Origin: Zonotrichia leucophrys gambelii
Taxonomy: Eukaryota; Chordata; Aves; Passeriformes; Passerellidae
Length of the DNA: 64,000 nucleotides
Assembly (NCBI RefSeq): GCF_028769735.1
Contig: NC_088170.1
Span: 48,269,585-48,333,584, forward strand
Direction of reading: 5' to 3'
Shown: in pieces, positions 1 to 64,000 of the stretch
Numbering within the stretch: position 1 is the first letter of the stretch
Layout: the number at the start of each line of letters is the position of its first letter
Position numbers and translations under genes: made by a program
The notes under the pieces: generated by a model
Told to the model about the DNA's origin: nothing
Database searches by the model: none
What the model saw: the letters and a program-made list of their open reading frames with translations, nothing else

Positions 1-59076
<59,076 letters not shown>

Positions 59077-59971
59077 GAAGCTGTGTAGAGACCTTTGTGG
59101 AGTGAATGGTCAGCAGTGACAGGACCAGCGCTTCTGAAGCTGCCTCAGCCATGCACAAATTCAGCCTTCCAGGAGGTGTTTACTGAAGCGATCACATGAG
59201 CATGTGGGAATTGCTTCCCTTCTGTGGTTAATCATGTGCAAGTTAGCACACTCTTTGAGGCTTTGCCACTTATAGTGGTAAAACCAGATTTCCTTTGGAA
59301 AGCTGCTCTCACTGGATACAAATGAGATGGCAAGCAGAAGTAACCTGCCTAGCCTGACACAATTGCTTCAGAAAACCTTTAGAAAGGTTCTTGCTGGGGT
59401 GAGAGGACTAGACAGCAGGAAGAATGTGAAAAAAAAAATCAAACCTGTGTGGAAAATAGAAAAATCAGTATGGAAAAAACTTCTGTGGATTCACTTCCTG
59501 CAACTGAATTAAGGGACAATATCAGCAAGGCAGACAGAAAACTTCCTCCTCTTTATTTTCCATGCAGCAACTGAAATTTCAGCTTAGCAGGAAAGGCCAA
59601 ATGCCACATGCATAGGTGAAAATGAAGGAAAAGAGGATATTGTCTTGGAAGCCAATCAACATCTGTCATGTCTCCACAGTTAAGGGAGAATTGGTATTTC
59701 CTCTGAAAACCTAGGAGACTGTTAACCTGACCCTGCACACACTCACAATTGGATGAGTGCAGGCTGACATCAGTATCTAGCAAAAGGTAGGACTCCTGGC
59801 AGTGAACCTGTAACAGTCTGTATAGGTCTGGCATCTTTATATGCTTTTTACTTTGGCCTAATGAAAAAAAAAGGGGGGAAGAAACCTCTCAGAAGTAGAC
59901 TTTAATAATGAAATTAATTTTTATACTCTTCTGGTTTGCAGTTTTATTATGGAACTGAATGTTCTCTAGGA

Positions 59972-59990
59972 TATTTTATTTATTTTAATA
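59972..59990 (+). promoter_or_regulatory. AU-rich element in the CFTR 3'UTR
   Basis: One ATTTA pentamer lies within a U-rich context. AU-rich elements in the human CFTR 3'UTR affect mRNA stability, so a similar role is inferred here. Confidence 0.5.
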
Positions 59991-60246
59991 TTGTTTCAAA
60001 CTTTTGCTAAGGAAATTATGTATTTTACGAGTGATTACATACTATAAAGAAAAATATATTTGTACAAAAAGTTTTATATTTGGATTGTTGCAGGGATATT
60101 TTGCTACTAGACTTTGATGTCTCATTATGCTAGAGCTGTTGAAAACGAGGGCAGCCCCAGAGTTTGGCCAGGTACTGTCCAATGCTGTTTTTGTGCACTA
60201 AAGTATTCTAGTGATATACAGGTGTTTTAGATTATTTTTTTCTTTA

Positions 60247-60252
60247 AATAAA
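60247..60252 (+). promoter_or_regulatory. CFTR: CFTR polyadenylation signal AATAAA
   Basis: A canonical AATAAA at the end of the conserved AT-rich 3'UTR, in the sense orientation. A tcctgtatg stretch about 20 bp downstream is a possible GU-type element. Confidence 0.8.
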
Positions 60253-60409
60253 TTTTTAAAAAGAGAAACCTCCTGTATGACACATTACAGCCCTCCCTGC
60301 CCCCCTTAGTGGGGCAGGCACTGGGGACTGAATCTGCTACTTCCACTTCAGTCCTTGCTGCCTACCACAAACACGGCTGTAATTTTCAGCAGCAGCTCTG
60401 TCCTTTGGG

Positions 60410-60760
60410 GAGGCGGCTGGAAGCGCGGCGCGGGCGGCACTAGGTGGTGCTGCGGGCCTCAGACGCTGCGGCGCGGCCTGCGCTAGGCCCGGCTCCCCTC
60501 AGAGCCCGAGCCCTGCAGCTGCGAAAGGCAGCACAGGCAGGGCTCGGGCTAAACTCCTTCAGGCTTGGGCTGAACTCCTTCAGGCTTGGACAAAACTCCT
60601 TTAGGCGTCCAGGAGCAGCAGCTGGCCTGGGCTGCCCCCGACTGGGCGCTGCTGGAGGCGGCGCTGGGCGCGGTGGAGCCCGCAGGCAGCGGGGCTCACT
60701 CTGGAGCTGCTCGCCCTGCGTCCCGCTGGTTTCCCTCTAGCTCTGTCCTCCTCTGCAGGC
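60410..60760. other. CpG-rich block (CpG-island-like) downstream of CFTR
   Basis: This is the densest CG-dinucleotide stretch in the window (for example gaagcgcggcgcgggcgg near 60420). It starts about 150 bp after the CFTR polyadenylation signal. It contains a 3 x 21-bp tandem repeat. A 98-residue frame (60444-60740) spans it but looks compositional. It could be a promoter, an insulator or an unrecognised repeat. Confidence 0.7.
60546..60608. repeat. Three tandem 21-bp repeats
   Basis: Units 60546-60566, 60567-60587 and 60588-60608. The first two read gggctRaactccttcaggctt and differ at one base; the third diverges at several. Confidence 0.9.
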
Positions 60761-63700
60761 CTTCTGGCCTTCATTATACATTTCCCTTGCAAATATTGGC
60801 AGTTTTTTCCCTGCCCTGTCCCTCATACTGTACCTTTATGCTTGTCTATCTTTAGCACTTACCTGGGTCTCTTTCTTTCTGTGGGGGACACCTTGTGCTG
60901 CCTGATTTTCTCCACAAAGCAGTGCCTCTTGCTCACAGAGCATTCTGCATACCCTTGGGTCTCAGTTTTGCCATGCCACTGTTTCTTTGCCACATTCATA
61001 ACAATGGAAAACCAACTGTGTATTGAAGTAGCATCACTTTTGAATCCCATCTCCACTCCCCTTATCCCCTCAAACTGTTCACCTCACACTGTTTGGCCCT
61101 TTTCTGGCATAGTCAGCTCTCCATTTGTATAAATCTTTACAGAGTATATGGCCAAGGCTGGCTGGGAGGCCAGGGCTGCTGAAGTGTGGCCAAGTCTAAG
61201 GAGGCGTGCCAAGGGTCGCTCTTGTTCAGGATGTTACTCAGAGTTACAGCAGACACACCAAGTGGGGGAGTTTATAATCTAAATAAACAAGATGGTCAGA
61301 AAGATCAGCAGAAAAGAACGGCTGTCATTAGAAGTGGTGCATGCTTCAGAGCTTGCGAAACTCTTAATGTTTTGTGTCATTGTCAGAGTTAGAAGGTGGT
61401 AGGTATGCTGAATTCAGCAGATGAGGATACATTTCAGGAAAGAAAACAATAAATACAGCAGGAGCATGTAGCAGATGGGACACATAGAAGTTGCTGATAC
61501 ACACATTCAGAAGGAGGACTTTGAAGGAAAAAGGAAATCAGTGGACTGATGGCCTCCACCCTGGGCTACAACACTCACTGAAACAGCTTCTGCCATCAGT
61601 GCCCAGCTCCCACCATCACACTGCCTGTCCCAAAGAGCCCGGGCAAGATGCTGCCCTCTCAGGGCAACTGAGAGGAGAGTGTGCTATTTCGTTCAGTCCC
61701 AAACCACTGCTTCAACTCCTCTGGAGTTCAGGCTGGAAAAGGAGGTAAGTTAGTACCAGCCTCCATGAGGAGGACGACACAGCCTCTCCTTCCCAACACA
61801 GGTTGAGCAGAGCACGTTACCTTCTAGAGTAAGTGTTCTTGTACCTGCTGTCAGAGGGTGACAGCTCCCAGGGATGTTTGCCTGAAACTAATCTGGGAAG
61901 TTGCACATGCTGTTCGTGATGGACAATGGAACACAAGAGAGAAGGGAGAAAATAAAAAAGAAGCAAATGAGGCCAAAAACAGTGGAAGAACAAACAATGA
62001 CCTTCATAAACACAGGCTGAGCAGTACTTAAGGGAATTTTTCTTCTCATGTGCTTTGCTTTGCATGCATTTGATGAAACAGATATAAAAAATACTCTTAC
62101 CAGAGCACTTTTTCATTAAAACCACCTATACAGAAATGTGGGTGTGTACAACATACAGCCACAGAGAAGAGCATGCTGACTTTAATACTAGGTGTGGAGA
62201 TCTCATTTTGCAGCCTGCTAACAAAAAAAGTTGAAAACAGATTCTGTAGCTGTCCTTAAGCACAATGTAGAAGGGTGTCCACACTGCTATTACAGCACTA
62301 AGAAGCTCTTGGGAGAGCAAAGGCTAAGCATGGATAGCCTAAACAAACTTGAACTATGCACACTTATCCATTTTCATAAATCTTATATACAAAATAACTG
62401 CACAACGTAGCTTGATAATTGTCATTAGTGGGAACTGCTCAGTATCTCACTGGAGTCAAACAAGCCTGCTATCCCAACAAACAACTTTGTTTTCACAGTT
62501 GCTTAACTAGTGTCTTACCAGCTGTGCTTTATTCATTAAATATCATTTTCAAAGTCTTTCTAAAAATCCACCTCCTCCAGTTTTGCAAGACTCAAATCTC
62601 AGGCTGTTATTTCAGAGCTGCTAAACACCTGATAGCATTTACACTTTTTGAATTCTATCTACCCTGTTTAAGCAACATGCTTAAGTAATTTTTTAGCAAC
62701 TTTAGGCCTTTTAAAGCATTTTCTTGTCTTAATTGTTGTTAATTGCTGGAGGTAATTTCAGAACTACAAAATTTGTTTTATTTTATTTACCTAAAAAATG
62801 TTCTGGTGATTATTTTTTTCCTCATTTTTCCATTATAGATTTGGTATTTTTGGTTTATAATTACTTGGCTATGATTTAACATTTGGAAAAAAATCCATAC
62901 AACTTTAGAACTGATGTACAATTGTTCACTAATGGACCATTAGTTGCTGTCCAAAAACATCTTGCAAATTAAGCAATACAATGCAATACAGTAATTAGTT
63001 TCCTTTACAAACCCCCGTGTTCTCTAAAACCAATTTCCTGTTCCTAGGATAAACAATATTTATACTAAGTTCATTACCCAGGGCTCACTTCAACCTCAAA
63101 ATACACCCCTTGTAAAATGCAGCCAGAGGTTTCTGAGTGATACTACAGCCCAGTACTACCCTACCTTGTGCTCCCTTAAAGTCATTTCTTCAAGTTTCTT
63201 GAAGAATAGCTCACTTAGTAATTCTCAGGTCTCTTACCTATGGTTTGAGCAACATAAACATCACTTTAGCCAGTTATGACCAAGAAAGTGATCCTTCATC
63301 CTTTCTTCAAAGCATCTTCCACCACCAGAGGCTGTTTTGCTTCTCCAGTTCTACGGGAAAGCTGGAGGGTTTTGGATGTATATTGTAAATCACTTGAGCT
63401 GTATTACAGGAAGAGATGTGCCTCAGCCTGCTGGTTTTGGTGTTGCTGATGAATGTTGCTGCCTTTGTTGCATGATGGAGAAGGTTGCTTCATGGTTTAA
63501 TTTTGGAGTTCATACTCAGCAACCCAATAAAAAGCAAATATTGTCTGACGGACTCAGACATTCACTTACGGAAGTCCATGTTCTTGTCAAGAAATAAGAA
63601 CCATTGGGGAGATGCTGAAAGCTTTCATTTTCAGGACTGGCTTGAAGAGATGAGCTGGCGTGTTTAGTACTTACCAGAGCAGATGGATGAGAAGCATCTT

Positions 63701-64000
63701 TCATGTTTCTTTGGTTGAAGACATTGAGATGGGTATAAAGAATGTAGTGTAGTCAGATGAGGGCTAAATTATAAGTCTTTCACTGCCCCAGGGGCCTGTC
63801 AAATGGATTCACCAGTAGAAGCTTCCCTATAGCTTCTGAGATACTCCTCCATGGAGATGGGGCCTCTCTCTTCACTCACCTCTTTCAAAGTTGTGGGGTA
63901 ATAGCTGGGAGCAGATGCAGCATGGATGGGTGTGGCTCACCACAGCACACTCCAATCCTCTCTGCTCGAGACACAGGAAGCAAGGAAGAGAAAGGATTTT

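Larger units (their letters stand above)
59077..60270 (+). other. CFTR: CFTR 3' untranslated region
   Basis: About 1.2 kb from the stop to just past the polyadenylation signal. The distal half (about 59930-60250) is AT-rich and resembles the end of the human CFTR mRNA. It includes a tattttatttattttaata AU-rich element at 59972-59990 and a gtttcaaacttttgc string just after it. The exact cleavage site cannot be read from sequence alone. Confidence 0.85.
60271..64000. other. Intergenic region 3' of CFTR
   Basis: About 3.7 kb with no gene I can support on either strand. It opens with a CpG-rich block (about 60410-60760) and continues as AT-rich single-copy sequence. In amniotes CTTNBP2 normally follows CFTR in tail-to-tail orientation, so its 3' end should lie on the - strand further on. 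Nothing here is identifiable as its coding sequence. Confidence 0.75.

Noticed and set aside
60444..60740. 98-residue open frame in the CpG-rich block downstream of CFTR
   Set aside because: It is Ala/Gly/Arg-rich and includes a 21-bp tandem repeat. It is probably a product of base composition and shows no recognisable domain.
61817..63704. Minus-strand frames that could be the end of CTTNBP2
   Set aside because: Synteny makes CTTNBP2 the expected neighbour, but none of these translations resembles it to me. A protein or mRNA alignment would decide.

Overview
This window is vertebrate nuclear DNA, almost certainly from a bird. It carries the 3' two thirds of one gene, CFTR (cystic fibrosis transmembrane conductance regulator, ABCC7), on the + strand. 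Eighteen exons, matching human exons 10 to 27 (legacy 9 to 24), run from 2445 to the TGA stop at 59074-59076. All have GT-AG introns and intact reading phases. They encode 1081 residues, against 1077 for the same part of the human protein (residues 404-1480). Exons 1 to 9 lie upstream of the window. The bird assignment rests on antisense CR1 LINE fragments, solo LTRs of avian-retrovirus type, compact introns, and protein features known from avian CFTR.

Layout: 1-2444 is the end of intron 9. Exons 10-13 (2445-19082) encode most of NBD1, with its Walker A, the Phe508 loop, the LSGGQ signature and a degenerate Walker B. The large exon 14 (19955-20687) finishes NBD1 and encodes the phosphorylation-controlled R domain. 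Exons 15-21 (21801-34973) encode TMD2 (TM7-TM12), including the glycosylated extracellular loop and intracellular loop 4. Exons 22-26 (43661-57439) encode the link to NBD2 and NBD2 itself, with a catalytically complete Walker B. Exon 27 (58870 onward) encodes the regulatory tail ending in a PDZ ligand, followed by a roughly 1.2 kb 3'UTR with a polyadenylation signal at 60247-60252. From about 60270 to the end is intergenic. It includes a CpG-rich block with a 21-bp triplicate repeat, and I could find no second gene in it.

The introns hold at least five CR1 LINE remnants, all antisense to CFTR, two probable solo LTRs (one nested in a CR1), several short tandem duplications and inverted repeats, and a few microsatellites. 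I see no bacterial-type operon, CRISPR array, tRNA, rRNA or undescribed multigene system. The most interesting protein-level observation is that the exons natively carry the four prolines and Thr539 (human numbering) known to stabilise NBD1 against Phe508 deletion, together with Ile in place of Phe931, a potentiator-pocket residue in TM8.
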